Position numbers and translations under genes: made by a program
In this document: in pieces, positions 22,230 through 33,810 of the stretch
Position numbering within the stretch: the stretch's first letter is position 1
How the letters are laid out: each line of letters opens with the position of its first letter
Assembly: GCF_033297395.1 (NCBI RefSeq)
Contig: NW_027041846.1
Span: forward strand, 119,564-183,563
Reading direction: 5' to 3'
Origin: Canariomyces notabilis
Taxonomy: Eukaryota > Ascomycota > Sordariomycetes > Sordariales > Chaetomiaceae
Length of the DNA: 64,000 nucleotides
Notes under the pieces: model-generated
What the model saw: only the letters and a program-made list of their open reading frames with translations
The model's database searches: none
What the model was told of the DNA's origin: nothing

Positions 22230-23887
22230 ATGGAGAGAGCAATCAAACGGCCTGCGTCTTTCGATGGAGATGGCGTTGGCGATGGGGATCAGCCTGGTCG
22301 AAAGTCAACGCCACTGTCACTCACTCACCCAGTCAGTCCTCCCATGAAGAAGCGTCGACTCGCAGAGGATGCCGCTGGTCAAGCCGCAGTGCACTCCCAA
22401 ACCTTCCGGTCCCCGTTCCAATTGACCAGGATCCGGGACCTGCCCCCAGAGCTCAATAGGGATACGATTAGCCTCAAAGACATCCTAGGTGACCCGCTCA
22501 TATCAGAATGTTGGGAATTCAACTACCTTCATGATATCGATTTCCTCATGAATGCCTTTGATGAGGATGTCCGGGGCCTCGTTAAGGTTCACGTTGTCCA
22601 CGGGTTCTGGAAGAAGGAGGACCCAAACCGGCTTGAACTGCAGGTAGGCACTTGATTATCTGTTCAAGTGGACAGACCTCTCTGTCCTCCCGGAGTCCCT
22701 AACATGTACAGAATATGGCATCTCGGTATTCCAACGTCAGCCTGCACTCTGCCTTTCTCCCCGAGATGTTTGGTACTCACCACTCCAAGATGATGATTCT
22801 ACTTCGGCATGATGATACGGCTCAGATAGTCATCCACACCGCCAACATGATTATCCGCGACTGGACCAATATGACGCAGGCCGTCTGGCTCTCGCCGAGA
22901 CTTCCTCTCATGAAGTCCTCGCAGCAGGAGACCAGCCAGGAGCATAGAGTTGGCAGCGGTGCCAAGTTCAAGATGGACTTTTTGAACTACCTTCGGTCAT
23001 ACGATACCCGCCGCGTTACCTGCAGGCCCATCATTAGCCAGTTAGAGAAGTACGACTTTTCGGCTATCAAAGGCTCTCTTATTGCTAGCGTGCCGGGGAG
23101 GCATAGCATTCATGACGAGTCACCTACAAGATGGGGATGGGCGGCTATGGCACAGGCCCTCAAAGCGGTGCCCGTTAGCCCAGCCAAGTCCGAAGTTGCC
23201 GTCCAGGTTTCCTCCATCGCTACCCTGGGCCCTACAGACAGCTGGCTGAAGAATACCCTTTTTAAAGCTCTCGGCGGTGGGCGTGGCACTGGATTGCAGA
23301 CGCCAGAATTCAAGGTAGTATTCCCAACCGCGGACGAGATCCGAAAATCCCTAGATGGGTACGCCTCTGGGGGCTCTATCCACACCAAGATTCAATCCTC
23401 GCAGCAAATGAAGCAGCTCCAATACCTCAAGCCTATATTCTGCCACTGGGCGAACGACTCTGCGGATGGCACAGACCTTGGGGATGCCATTATAAAGGAA
23501 GCAGGCAGGAAACGCGCAGCCCCGCACATCAAGACGTATATACGCTACGGAAACATGTCAGACCAGACCATCGACTGGGCGCTAGTGACCTCGGCGAACC
23601 TATCCAAGCAGGCGTGGGGCGAGGCAGTCAACCAGGCAGGCGAGATCCGGATCTCATCATACGAGCTCGGGGTTCTTGTTTGGCCCGCTCTCTACGCCGA
23701 GGACGCGGTCATGAAGGCAACGTTTCTGACCGACTCGCTCGCGGAAGCGGACAACAAGCCAGCGGTGGCGCTCCGGCTGCCTTATAACCTCCCGCTGCAG
23801 CCATACGGGAAGCAAGAGGTGCCATGGGTTGCGACGGCCAATCATTCTGAGCCCGATTGGATGGGCCAGGTTTGGAAGCATGAATGA
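22230..23887 (+). CDS. TDP1: Tyrosyl-DNA phosphodiesterase 1
   Basis: Tdp1 removes stalled topoisomerase I peptides from DNA 3' ends. Exons 22230-22643 and 22712-23887 join in phase 0 (GTAGGC donor, TACAG acceptor, CCCTAAC branch site), giving 529 residues. The two catalytic HKN motifs are present: HHSK at about 161 to 164 with HTAN downstream (NMIIRDW follows), and PHIKTYIRY at about 409 to 417 followed by VTSANLSKQAWG. The conserved SSYELGVLVWP follows the second motif. A basic KKRR patch near residue 40 fits a nuclear localisation signal. An upstream in-frame GTG exists, but the ATG at 22230 is the first proper start. The protein is slightly shorter than human TDP1 (608), as is usual in fungi. 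It converges on the acyl-CoA-binding protein gene. Confidence 0.95.
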
Positions 23888-24076
23888 GGAGTGCGGATGC
23901 TCCCCAGCTCGGCCGAGTCGCAGTTCTACGGATGGAGCTAGCCCATGGTTTAGCTGAACTGGGTTTGCAGCATTCAAATATGAGCTATGAAGAGAGAATA
24001 AGCTTGCTCTGCCCGACAATGGTCGCTCCCGTCCATGCTTGCACCTCTCGCCTGCTTGGCCCACCACTCCGCACGT

Positions 24077-24501
24077 CTATTGCCCGCCGACGGCTTCGGG
24101 CTCCTTGTTCGCGTCGTAGCCATACTTGGTCTTCATCTCCTCGATCTTGGCAACGTACTTCTCCTGGGCCTGCTCGGCCGAGATGCCTTCCTCGACAACC
24201 TTCTTCCAGGCGTTGTACTTGGCCTTGCCCTGCGGTGGTGTGTCAGCGACGGCCGGTCCTCGCGAGAGAGTAACGAACCTTGAGGTCGAACATGCCCGGC
24301 GCGGCGGCGCTTGAGAAATCATCACCTATGGCGACCTTGTAGAGACCTGAGCAGGCGCCGTTAGTGCTTCTGTTCTGTTCCCGGGCACAAGGTTTGTGAC
24401 GCACCGTAGATCTCGAGCAGATCCTCGTTGCTCGGCTTCGAGGTCAGCTTCTTGGAGTCGACCACGGCCTTCTGGAAAGCTTCGCTCTGCGCGGGAGCCA
24501 T
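24077..24501 (-). CDS. ACB1: Acyl-CoA-binding protein
   Basis: This small cytosolic protein binds and shuttles long-chain acyl-CoA esters. Three exons, 24501-24405, 24346-24279 and 24229-24077, join in frame to give 105 residues, close to the usual 86 to 105. The four-helix ACBP signature is clear: LYKVAIGDD at about 33 to 41, PGMFDLKGKAKYNAWKKV at about 49 to 66 and AQEKYVAKIEEMKTKYGYD at the end. The ligand-binding Tyr and Lys residues (YK, KAKY) are intact. The short reading frames seen in this stretch are fragments of the three exons. It lies 189 bp from the TDP1 stop codon on the opposite strand. Confidence 0.95.
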
Positions 24502-25975
24502 TTTGCGTTCACGGGATTCAGGTAGATACTTGAGGGACTCTATTCGGCCTTTGGAATTCTTTCACGATTTCTGTGCAGAAAGATCGAGCTGCTCTTGCTG
24601 CTGCGGGGATTCGATGGCTTTGTTGAGTTTGGCGGGGTCAGCAGGCGCGGGGTCCGACTTCCTTGGTAGACGCCCTGGTCCCGCCCAACGTGATGCTCGA
24701 GACCCACTAGCTTAACCAGCTACGACAAGCGTGCCTCAGGTACGGTATCGGTGTACGGAGGTATCGTACAATACATTGCACTTACAGTTGCTGTACTGTG
24801 CTGTACGGGGTAGGTACAGTACAAGGTCCTTCTCAGGACGACGCAACAAGGACGATGGATACGTTGAAATTAGTGGAACAGCCTACTGTACCTAGGTAAG
24901 TGCCAAAAGGGGACTGAGACCTTCGAACACCGTAGGTAGTGTAGTGAGTTACGTGTGTTCAATTGCTCACAGCTTTGCTCCACCCAAGGCCCACACTGTG
25001 GGAGCACATGAAATTGAAGAAGTCACGGAGTAACAATACAGAGGGAGAGAAGGACAGGGGAGAGAAGAAGGCGATCGAGAATCAGGGGGTTACTCTTATT
25101 ATGGATCTATTTCCTTGGTTACATCCAGTTCATGAGCTGACCTTGAAGTATATGAACATGTTGGCGAGATGAGATACCTTAAGAAAACAGTTACTCGGTC
25201 CCGAAGCCACCGGCGATCGGTCTTGTTCGGGCTGCCAGGGGCACGGGCACTGGGCATCCGAACATGGATTAGCGCAAATGATACAACTCCCGTCCCGTCC
25301 CCATCGGCCCATCGGCGGCCAGCCGCTCCGTGTTCGCGGATCTCGAGTTTCAGTTGGCCCTATCTGCGGCTTGCGTTCTGAGGAACCAAACTTCTGTTCC
25401 CTGCTGCAACTGTATAGCTTATCCCAAAGTAATCATCAGGCGACCAAACAATGTCGGCCATGTTGTGACGCGAATTCCCCTGTTTGGTTGCTAATGCGAG
25501 CTCCCGCCATCCAGAACTTGCGAGCTGTCGTGGGGAAAGACCGAGGACCAAAGACCGAGCCCGGATCGACGCCAGGGATTTGGTGGTCCCAGTGCGCTGC
25601 AGCAGTGCCGTACCACCAGGCACAGACTATTTGTAGTTAGGGTCCTGCTGACAAACGCGCCAGCGTTTCTCCTCGACCTTCTGCCCGTTGCTTGAAGTTG
25701 CGTGGCACGAGGTAGGGATAACAGCTGCAGCCGACTGGAATCTCGGGGATGCAAGGTGCATTGCTTTGTTCTGGTGGGAGCGGCGTTGTCCGTGGCGGCT
25801 GGTCGATCTGACTGCATTAATAGATGAGGCTGCGACCACCCTGGATGCCCGAGAGTTTTCCTTCGGTCTGCTCACTAACCCCATTGTTTTACATTCTCTT
25901 CTGTTTTCATCTTCATCAACTCAACCTGCAAACTAACGTTGATATCTGTGCGGAAACTTCACCATTCAACACACC
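24502..25975. other. Divergent intergenic region, GTAC-rich patch
   Basis: This spacer separates head-to-head ACB1 and the FSP1-like gene. No gene is supported. Between about 24735 and 24900 the sequence is packed with GTAC-containing words, including TACAGTAC, CTGTACTGTG and the perfect palindrome TACCTAGGTA at 24889-24898. The same vocabulary recurs in other intergenic regions of the window. Confidence 0.6.
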
Positions 25976-27174
25976 ATGACCAAGACGGTGGTAATTCTGG
26001 GTGGCTCCTTTGGGGGTCTCCATGTTGCTCACGCGCTGCTCAAAAAGCAGCACAAAGATGTTAAAGTCATTCTCGTGTCCAAGGTACGTAGATGCTGGAT
26101 CCGAATGAATCACGTGATACCCCTCGTCGTGACCACTGGCTAACAGCTTTCCAGAACAGCCACTTCTACTGGAACCTCGCGTCCGTTCGAGCCATCATCC
26201 CGGGCCTCATCAAAGACGAGGACATCTTCAAGCCCCTTGAAAGCGCCCTCTCCCGCTACCCCTCCACATCGTACGAGCTCCTCATTGGCACCGCCACGGC
26301 CGCCGACTTTGACGCCAAGACCGTCGATGTGACCGTCTCGACCGACAACAGCAGGCGTACGCTGACGTATGATCATCTCGTGCTTGCCACGGGTTCCCGC
26401 TGCCCCGAGCCCACCTCGCCGTGGAAGGCCTCGGGCAGCTACGAGGAGGTGCTCGAGCATCTCCACCAGACCGCCAAGAAAGCCAAGGCCGCAAAGCACA
26501 TCGTGGTCGGCGGTGCAGGCGGCACCGGCGTCGAGGTGGCGGGTGAGCTTGCATATGAGTGGGGCAAGACCAAGGAGATCATCCTGCTTTCTGCAGACGA
26601 CAAGGTGCTGGGCGGAGACGTTACGGCCTCGGCGGCGGCCAACGAGCTGAAGAAGCTAAATGTCAGCATCAAGTACGGCGCCCGTGTCGACAGCACCAGC
26701 ACAAACTCCGAGTCCGGCAAGACCGAGGTAAAGCTCGCAAACGGCGAGGTCATCGCGACGGACTTGTACCTGTCGACCATCGGGGTGGTGCCCAACACCG
26801 AGTACGTGCCCGCCAAGTATCTCGCCGGCAAGGATAACTACCGCACCGTGGTGGTGGACGAGTACCTGCGGGTCAAGGAGACCAAGGACGTTTGGGCCTG
26901 CGGCGACGTCGTCAGCAAGCCCCGCGCGGGCTTCTTCATCACGCAGAAGCAGGCCGTCAGCGTCGCCAAGAACATAGAGGCCGCGTTGGCCGGCAAGGAG
27001 CCTGCTGTTGCCAAGGGACCGCCGGTGGATATCTTTGCGTGCGCGGTTGGTCGGGGACGGGGTGCTGGGCGGATGGGGTCCGTCAAGCTGCCCAGTTTCG
27101 CCGTGTGGCTGGCCAAGGGGCGCACGCTGGCGATACAGATGGTTCCGGGGTACATTGACGGGAGCGTTGCGTAG
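25976..27174 (+). CDS. AIF/FSP1-like FAD-dependent oxidoreductase
   Basis: The protein is a pyridine-nucleotide-disulfide class flavoenzyme related to AIFM2/FSP1 and external NADH dehydrogenases, which reduce quinones with NAD(P)H. Exons 25976-26083 and 26155-27174 join in phase 0 (GTACGT donor, TCCAG acceptor), giving 375 residues, the usual AIFM2 size. The FAD dinucleotide fold starts with VVILGGSFGG at about 5 to 14. The NAD fold contains HIVVGGAGGTGVEVAGEL at about 152 to 169, and the second FAD motif is DVWACGDVVS near 281. No mitochondrial presequence or myristoylation glycine follows the start, so location (cytosol, lipid droplet or membrane surface) is unclear. It converges closely on END3 (117 bp). 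Confidence 0.9.
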
Positions 27175-27291
27175 GCGGCAGGTAGGAGGAAATCGATACC
27201 CAGGGCATGATACTTTAGCAGTGTAACGTGTTTCTCGTTTCAACGAGGCACATCGTAATAATACCACAAATCACCGTCACATTATATCCGT

Positions 27292-28532
27292 CTATCTCCC
27301 CGCCTTCTCGTCCTCAATCTCCCTCCTTAACTGCTCTAGTACCTCCTGCCGCGTCCGCAGATGCGCCTCTAGCCCCTCAACCTGCTCCCTCACAGTCTGC
27401 AGGTCCTCGCTCACGCTCTTGAGGTTGCTTCCCGTCCTGATCTTGCCGTTGCCCTCCTCCAGATCCCTTAACTCCTTGCGCTTGTAGTCCAGTAACTGCT
27501 CCAGCTCGCGCTTGACCAGCGCCGGCTTGGAGTCGCGCTTGCCGCCCTTGCGCCGTTCAGCGGCGGCCTCCACCTTGGCAATCTTCTCGTCCAGCTCGGC
27601 GAGCTGCTTCTTCAACCGCACCTCCTCCCACTCGGCATCGCTCTTGGCCGAGCTAAAGTCGGTCCCAGCCGTCTTGAACCCGCTCCTCCCGAGGCGTGTC
27701 AGGTACTGGTCGCCAAACTTGGCCTTGCGGCCCGTGCTCGTCTCGTCGTCCGCCTTGGTCGCCCAGCGCGACTTCGCGTTGTCGACTTGATAGTTGATCT
27801 GATTGCGCTCGAAGCTGGCGCGCAGCGAAGCCGGAACCGTCCGCGGGATGCGGAACCCCTCGTGGCGGTAATTGAGGATGTGCAGGAATGCGAGGCAGGC
27901 GTCCTTGTTAATCGACGGCGCCGCCGATGGGTTGATCAGGTTCCAGGCGGACCGGATGTCGGTGTCTGGCACGTCGAGGGACTCGTAGAGGTCTTCGAGA
28001 GAAGAGACTAGGGAGAGGGGTTAGCCATCATGTAGCGGAAGCGGGCTTGGTCATACTCACAGGCCACTTCGCCCCGCATGTCCCGGTTCTCCTGGTAAAT
28101 CTGCTCGTACTTTGCTTTATCGGCTGGGCTCATGTACCAGTCAAAGCCATCCTTGAGACCGGGTGAGTCGTCGTCGTCCTCGACCTGCTCGAACTGCACG
28201 GCCTTGCCCGTTATGGCCCGGCTCGCCTGCACGAGGTGGGCTTTGGACTCAGGCACGAGCCAGTCCGGCAGCGAGGCGGGCACATCGGTGTATTCGCCAT
28301 TTAGCAGGTCGAAGATGATGCGCATGGCAACGCAAAACTCCTCAAAGTCGAGGTTGCCGTCGTTGTCGACGTCGGCCAGGTCCCACACGCGCTCTAGCTG
28401 ATCATCCCGCAACCCACTGTTCTTGAGCACCGGCGCCGCCTGCTCACCAGTAAGATACTTGCCGCCATTTGTCCTGGTTGAGAAGATGTTCCAATACGTC
28501 TCGATCTCCTGAGCCTCGATGCGTGGCGCCAT
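27292..28532 (-). CDS. END3: End3, actin cytoskeleton-regulatory complex protein
   Basis: End3 forms the Pan1-Sla1-End3 complex needed for endocytic internalisation and actin patch organisation. Exons 28532-28061 and 28007-27292 join in phase 1 (GTGAGT donor, CCTAG acceptor), giving 395 residues, the normal length. The N-terminal EH domain is clear, with a calcium-binding loop DVDNDGNLDFEEF at about 54 to 66 and preceding KYLTGEQAAPVLKNSGL. A second EH-like domain spans about 140 to 250 (PSINKDACLAFLHILNYRHEG). The C-terminal 120 residues are a charged coiled coil (KKQLAELDEKIAKVE, LEQLLDYKRKELRDLEEG, RTRQEVLEQLRREIEDE). An upstream in-frame region has no better ATG, so 28532 is used. Confidence 0.95.
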
Positions 28533-29244
28533 GATGGGCGCTGGGATATATGGTGCGGTTCCGGGTGTAGTGCAAGGAGGACAAGGGGGAAGGCGTGAAC
28601 AATCGATGTTGTTGGCGGATCGGCTCGAGGTTCCCCGATTGCTTGAAGCGGCGTGCACGGTTGATCTCCGGCGACTTTGGAGCGCGGTTCTCGGTGTGCG
28701 GAAGGATGATGGTGATACCTAGAGTAGGGACGTAGTGTAGGGAGTTAGACCGGGGTCTTGCCGAACTGCTGCGAGCTGACGTTCACTGCTGTGGATCTGT
28801 GGTTCCCTGTATTCGTATGTACTCCGTACAAATGGTAATTACACCGTGGGTCGTGGGTTCTGGCCAACCAGAGCATGATCCCTGATAGAATCCCTGTTAC
28901 CTAGCCCTTGGCCCCTTTCCGCGAACCCCTCGGGCCTCGAACTCCAAATTTGTCCATCCTTAACCTCCGTAGCACCCTCTCGCACCATTCCTTGCAAAAA
29001 AAGATATCTGCCTTCATTCCTACAACCGAAGCGATCATAAAATGCTTCGCAACGTTTACCAAACACTGAGCATCTAAGCGGGCCTGAAAATGCCAACCAA
29101 CCCGCGAACTAGCCCAACTTCACGCCAAGTTTTGCGGCTTTGCCCAAACGGCATTCAGTTCTTCCTCCGTTCGGGGTGTCGGGACAAATCCGGATTCCTC
29201 CGCAGAAGGGATTTTGACTTGTGAGTTCTCGGAAGCATTGCAAG
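28533..29244. other. Intergenic region
   Basis: This 712-bp gap lies upstream of END3 and downstream of the low-complexity gene on the same strand. It contains one TACTCCGTA copy at 28820-28828, about 290 bp upstream of the END3 start. No coding sequence is supported. Confidence 0.6.
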
Positions 29245-30750
29245 TCAGTGCCATAGCCGGAGAGCCGCCGACGAAGAAAGCTGTGTTGTTCCGGTCGGGC
29301 GAGCGACATCTTGAGATTGCGCATCGCCTTGTTGCTTGCGTCTTCTCTTCCGCGGTTCAGCTCCGATCGTTGGGATGTACTCCCACATGACGCCCGTGGC
29401 GATAATCTCGAACCTGCCCCCCGTCGCTCCGCCGGGGTGGTATCTCCGCTCTTCAGGCCTGTACTGCCTATCGAATTCCGATCTGGTCATCTCGTACCCC
29501 TCGGACGACCTCATGCGTGCTTCCGGATCAGCACTGAAGTGTGCCCGCCTTTTGGGCGCCCGTGCTGTCTGCTCGGACTGCTTTGCAGGGGCAGAGGGAG
29601 TTGCGCCAGGCAGTGTTGCCGAATCTTTATCCCTGCTTCGCGGCTTATTCAGATCTGTTGCCGGTGGTTTGCGCCGTGTCCCAGACTTTCTGGGTTTCCA
29701 ATCGTCGTCCTCTTGGGCTTTCTTCCGGACCCTCTTTTGACCCCGAGGATGGGGTCTTCGACGCCCGGACGGATAGTAGAGATCGGGATCCGGTGGCTCT
29801 TCCAGCACGTCAACGTCGTCCTCATGGGCCTTCTTCCGGATCTTCTTTTGACCAGGAGGATTCGGTCGTCGACGCCCGGACGGATAGTAGAGATTGGGAT
29901 CCAGCGGCTCCTCCAGCACGTCAAGATCTTCATAGAACTCTTCCTCCGATTCATTCTGGAGGTGATCTAACCGCTGGTTGGTTTGAGCCGGCGTCGCAAC
30001 CGGAACCAGTGGCTCGTTCTGGACTTGGACTTTGCGAGTTGGCTCATCCTAAGAGGCCATCCCCTGCGCAGCGCCAGACCAGATGCTTCCGAGGTCCAGG
30101 ACCTTAGAGGGTGTTAGTATCTTGACCAAGCGGCATTGAGAAGGGAAGGGTCTCACATCGTCGCTGGAGACACTCTCGGTGTCTCCGCTTGAGTCATCCG
30201 AGCACTCTCTGTGTTCATTTGACTGACTTAAGTCTGTAGAGAAGTTCGGATGAGTGGATTAGTGTCGGTTCCCGGCTCCCCGAACCTTCTCGAGAGAGGT
30301 GTTTGAGTCTGAGTGGAGGGTCTCACCGTTCGTCTGGGCCTTGACGAGCTCAGATGGCCCTGGGCCTGGGTAGTCAAGAGGGAGGCTGGGAAAGGCGCAG
30401 TGCGCTGCAAGATCTGCCCGAAAAATCCTTGGGGGGTGAGCCCAGATGGGCCGATCGGCCGTGATGGGCCGTCCGTCGTCCTCCCGGTAACGACCAGGGC
30501 GTCGGTGCATCGAGGTCGCGCGGAGCTGCCTTCTGAGGCTTCCGCCGCTGCCATCCGTCTCTCCCATCCTACCCATCATATTAACACGCTTTCCTGCAGG
30601 CAGTTATAGGAAGCAATCTTACCAGAGAGTCTTAGCCGCCTCGGTCGCAGCCGAACCCGGAGGTGAAACAAAGTTGGCATCGCCAGATCCATTCAGATTC
30701 GGACCGTTGACCGGCGTGCCTGGGGGACCAGAAGGCGGGTACTCAGCCAT
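29245..30750 (-). CDS. Low-complexity protein, possibly chimeric with an RNA-binding-protein first exon
   Basis: The proposed exons 30750-30623, 30568-30327, 30233-30157 and 30048-29245 all join in frame and give 416 residues. Exon 1 (43 residues, ending AAKTLW) and the first codons of exon 2 (MGE) resemble, from memory, the N-terminus of Nam8/Csx1-type RNA-binding proteins of Sordariales, but no RRM follows. The rest is basic and disordered. It has a 37-residue tandem duplication (DVLEEP..DLYYPSGRRRP) and a segment RPEERRYHPGGATGGRFEIIATGVMWEYIPTIG (in two parts) that looks more ordered. No catalytic motif is seen. The exon 3/4 intron is 108 nt; its alternative acceptor would run into a stop, so the TTAG|GATGAG acceptor is used. 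Alternatively two genes are present here: a truncated one ending after exon 1, and a separate one starting at the ATG at 30579 or 30567. Confidence 0.55.
29701..29922 (-). repeat. Tandem 111-bp duplication inside the low-complexity gene
   Basis: Two adjacent 37-codon units (29922-29812 and 29811-29701) encode DVLEEPLDPNLYYPSGRRRP... and DVLEEPPDPDLYYPSGRRRP..., each ending in an acidic EDD. DNA identity between the units is clearly high, with roughly 15 differences by eye. The frame is preserved, so the duplication changed protein length without disrupting it. Confidence 0.9.
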
Positions 30751-31545
30751 GGTTTCTATTGACTGGATGGGGTGAAAGGTAATTTGGAGTTGGATCTTTG
30801 GAAGAAGACGGTGATGGGAGGAAAGGTGGAAGTGGATGGGTTGAAGAGAGAGCGGGAGCGTTGACTTGTGATGGTGCTGTTTGGAAACCAGTCGACTTGT
30901 GCGGAAGAACAACACTACGCGTCACGCGCCCTACCTACCTTTAACCAAGAGACGCGTCGCCTCGCGCCAGAGGAGTCATCGATAAGGGCTTCCGATAACA
31001 ATGTGAAGCCACAGCTTCCATACAGGTTGGCCCTTGGCCTAGTTGGCGGTGATTCTGTTGAACCCCTATTCACGTCTCTGCTGCCAAAGATACCTACCTA
31101 CAGCACCTACAGCACCCACAACCCCGCGTCTGCTGGCGTCGATATCTTAGGGACACTGTTCTGCTCAAACCCCCATTGCTGTTGAAGAAGACGCCATTGT
31201 AGGTACCACACTACCTTCACACATGTTAACAGTGGCCACAAGCAGAGACAGAGACTGGTGGTTTACACAGCTCTCTTAGGTCAGTATTCTCCGATAGTAT
31301 AATGGACTTTGTGCTGTGGACATATGTCCCCAAGATATGAAACCGTTCTGTGTTTAACGGTCTTTTATTTGGAGATCTCTTTATTTGGCGTTCCCCCACT
31401 ACAACACACTACGGGCATGCTTGCATCCAGCACGGAGAATGTGAAGACAAACGCCATCGTAGTTATCATTGATCGCCGCGGCGACTAGCTCCATCCCACT
31501 AACTCCAGGCTGAACCGAATTTACTCGACAAAACAAAAACAAAGA
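30751..31545. other. Intergenic region
   Basis: This 795-bp gap lies upstream of the low-complexity gene and downstream of the coiled-coil gene. Just upstream of 30750 is a pyrimidine-rich stretch on the minus strand, typical of fungal promoters. No coding sequence or repeat stands out. Confidence 0.55.
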
Positions 31546-33168
31546 TCACTTCCTAGACCCCTCCCCGTCATTGGCCTGCTCCTGTGCTTCACGCCTCGCC
31601 TTGGCGCCAGCTTTGAGCTTCTCCCACCTCTCACGGTACTTTTCCACCGTCTGCTGCAGCTTGACGTGATCCCGCTCCAGCTCAGCCATCCGCTTGCCCA
31701 GCTCGGCAAGCTGCTCCTCGAGCTCCCGGTTCCGCCGCCGCAGCGCCTCGTCTCCGGGGCCGGACCCGTGGCCCGCGCCTCCGCTGGAGGACATGGGCGA
31801 GCCGGGGCGCTGCAGCCGGAGGCTCTGGGCAAGGGCGAGGTGCGATGTCTGCGAGTTCAACTCGAAGGCGTGCAGCCGCTTGCTCACCTTGTCGAGGACG
31901 TCCTTGAGACTGGCGTTTTCGAGCTGCAGCTCCTCGAGCGTGTTGCGCAGATCCCTGTCGCCCCGGCTGCCCCTGCTGCCGAGGCGCTTCCGCAGCGTGG
32001 GCGACAGCGGCGGGGCGGCGGTGGCCTGCGACTCGCGCGCGTCGACGAAGTCGTCGTCGTCCTCGTTGTCGTCAGCATCGTCGTTGCCACGGTGTAGAGA
32101 CGCCGCCATCCGCCGTTTTTCCTTGTTCTCGTGGTTGAGGATGCTCGCGTACGAGGCTGTGTGGCCGCTGGTGGGCACCACGTAGAAGGAGTCGCTGGGG
32201 CCGTGGCCGTCGCGGGCGAGAGAGCGCAGGGTGGCGCGCGAGTAAATCTTGGACAGATCGGGCTCGGCGGTCGAGGTGGAAGGGCGCTGTCGCGGTCTCC
32301 TTGAGGCCGGCTCCGACGGGACGGTTGTAGTCGCTGCGCTGGTGGATTCCTCCGAGATGAGCGGGAGTCCGGCAAATGCCAGAGGGGCCGAGAGTCGGTT
32401 AATCAGGCTCCCGAACGTGTTGTAGAACCTTGAGAATCCATCCTCGCTAGGTGCTGAGCTGTCTGCCTCGGACTTTGGAGACTTCGGGGCCTCTTGGACC
32501 GTGTCTTCCTTAATGACCGGGGGTACCCAGCTCGGCTTCCGGGCGTGATCTAGCGAGTCGGAAGCCTTGCTCCTAATCGAGCCTTCCCTGCGCGGGCGCG
32601 CCTCGAGACTGCCTGGGGCCTGGTCATTGGACACGCTGGGCGTCAATGGCTGGGTGCTGTACCTGGCTCTGATGCCGCGGGCAGAAGCGAGGTTGCTTGC
32701 GATGGAAGACGAAAGATTGCGACCCGGGTACCTTGGGTGAGCGAGGGTTGGCAGCGGTTTCACTTGGGATGCTTGCTTTGATACGGGCGCCTCTTCGCGC
32801 GGGCGGGGAGTCTTAGAATCATCTAGGCCGCTTCTCTCCTTTTCTTCCTCTTCCTCGATTATGTCGTTCTCAACGCTGCTGTGGCTTGGCGGACCGATGG
32901 GCAGCTTCAGCAGCTCCGACAGGCGTTTGTGGTGTTGTTCGAGCAGTTTCAGAGTCCGCAGTGCCTCGATGCTGGTTGTGCTCTTGGATGCGTTCGCAAA
33001 CTCGCCGGCCGCCTGAGCGTGCTCGCTGATGGCAACTGTCGTGTCGGCAGAGTGGGTAGCGATAGCGGCGGCCCGGGCGTGGTCGTGTGCCTAGCAAGTT
33101 CAACGTTAGCGGGCCGGGCCAAAATGGAAGGGGCGCCTACCTACCTTGGTCAACGGTGATGACTCCAT
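31546..33168 (-). CDS. MIT-like N-terminus and C-terminal coiled-coil protein
   Basis: Exons 33168-33145 (24 nt) and 33090-31546 join in phase 0 (GTAGGT donor, GCTAG acceptor), giving 522 residues. The first 75 residues are helical and Ala-rich (AHDHARAAAIATHS, ISEHAQAAGEFANA, SIEALRTLKLLEQHHKRLSEL), resembling an MIT-type three-helix bundle. The middle is disordered. The last 200 residues contain two coiled coils, LRNTLEELQLENASLKDVLD and RNRELEEQLAELGKRMAELE, extended by a basic end. This layout matches NRBF2/Atg38, the autophagy-specific PI3-kinase subunit, but Atg38 sequences diverge quickly and I cannot prove it. There is no ATG in exon 2 in frame, so the tiny first exon is needed for a start. 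It is head-to-head with the GRAM-VASt gene. Confidence 0.75.
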
Positions 33169-33810
33169 ATCTTAAATCAGCTCGGTCTCGATCTCGGCCG
33201 CAATCGCCGCCATCCACAGCAACTGGTGATTAGTGGAGGTTTCTTGATTGAAGAATGACTGGGGTGTCGTAGGGCTGGAGATTAGTTGTTAGGGTGTACG
33301 TATCTTGACCCTCAAATGCCTGCCACCGGCCCACCGAATGCCGCAGATCTGGGCTCAGCGTTAGACAGTATCCGTAACGTTACCATCTTACATGTACTGT
33401 ACTGTACAATACGAAATACGAAGGTACGCATGCTCGGACTTAAAAGTTAACTTCATTGCGCAATGTAACCGCAAACCAGGCTGCGAGACACAAGGCAGAG
33501 CAGGCTGTTACCTGTGACGATATGAGGGGTTCGATTGCTGGCTAATCCTGTCATCTACTGCAGTGCACCCAAAGATCATTATCCAATCTCTTTCCCTCAA
33601 TTCTTTCAATTCTTTAACTCTGCGAAGATCTGACTTCTTTGCAGCTCCAAACCCGCCAAGCTCGAAAACTTGCTGGGATACGGAGTACATCCATACATCC
33701 ACCTCTTGGCGCCGCCATGATGATGACATAGCTGTCGGTCTAAGACGCCCAGCAGCTCGCCGAAACACTGCTCTACCACCACCAGCAGCCGGACACGCTG
33801 TCACTGAGCT
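33169..33810. promoter_or_regulatory. Bidirectional promoter region, coiled-coil gene and GRAM-VASt gene
   Basis: A 642-bp spacer separates the divergent starts. It contains TACATGTACTGTACTGTAC at about 33390-33408 and TACGGAGTA at 33679-33687, both repeated elsewhere in the window. No gene is supported inside it. Confidence 0.6.

Noticed and set aside
30568..30579. ATG at 30579 as an independent start for the low-complexity gene
   Set aside because: It is possible, but the ATG lies within the predicted intron of a longer model that keeps phase with a plausible first exon. It is kept as an alternative in the feature entry, not as a separate gene.
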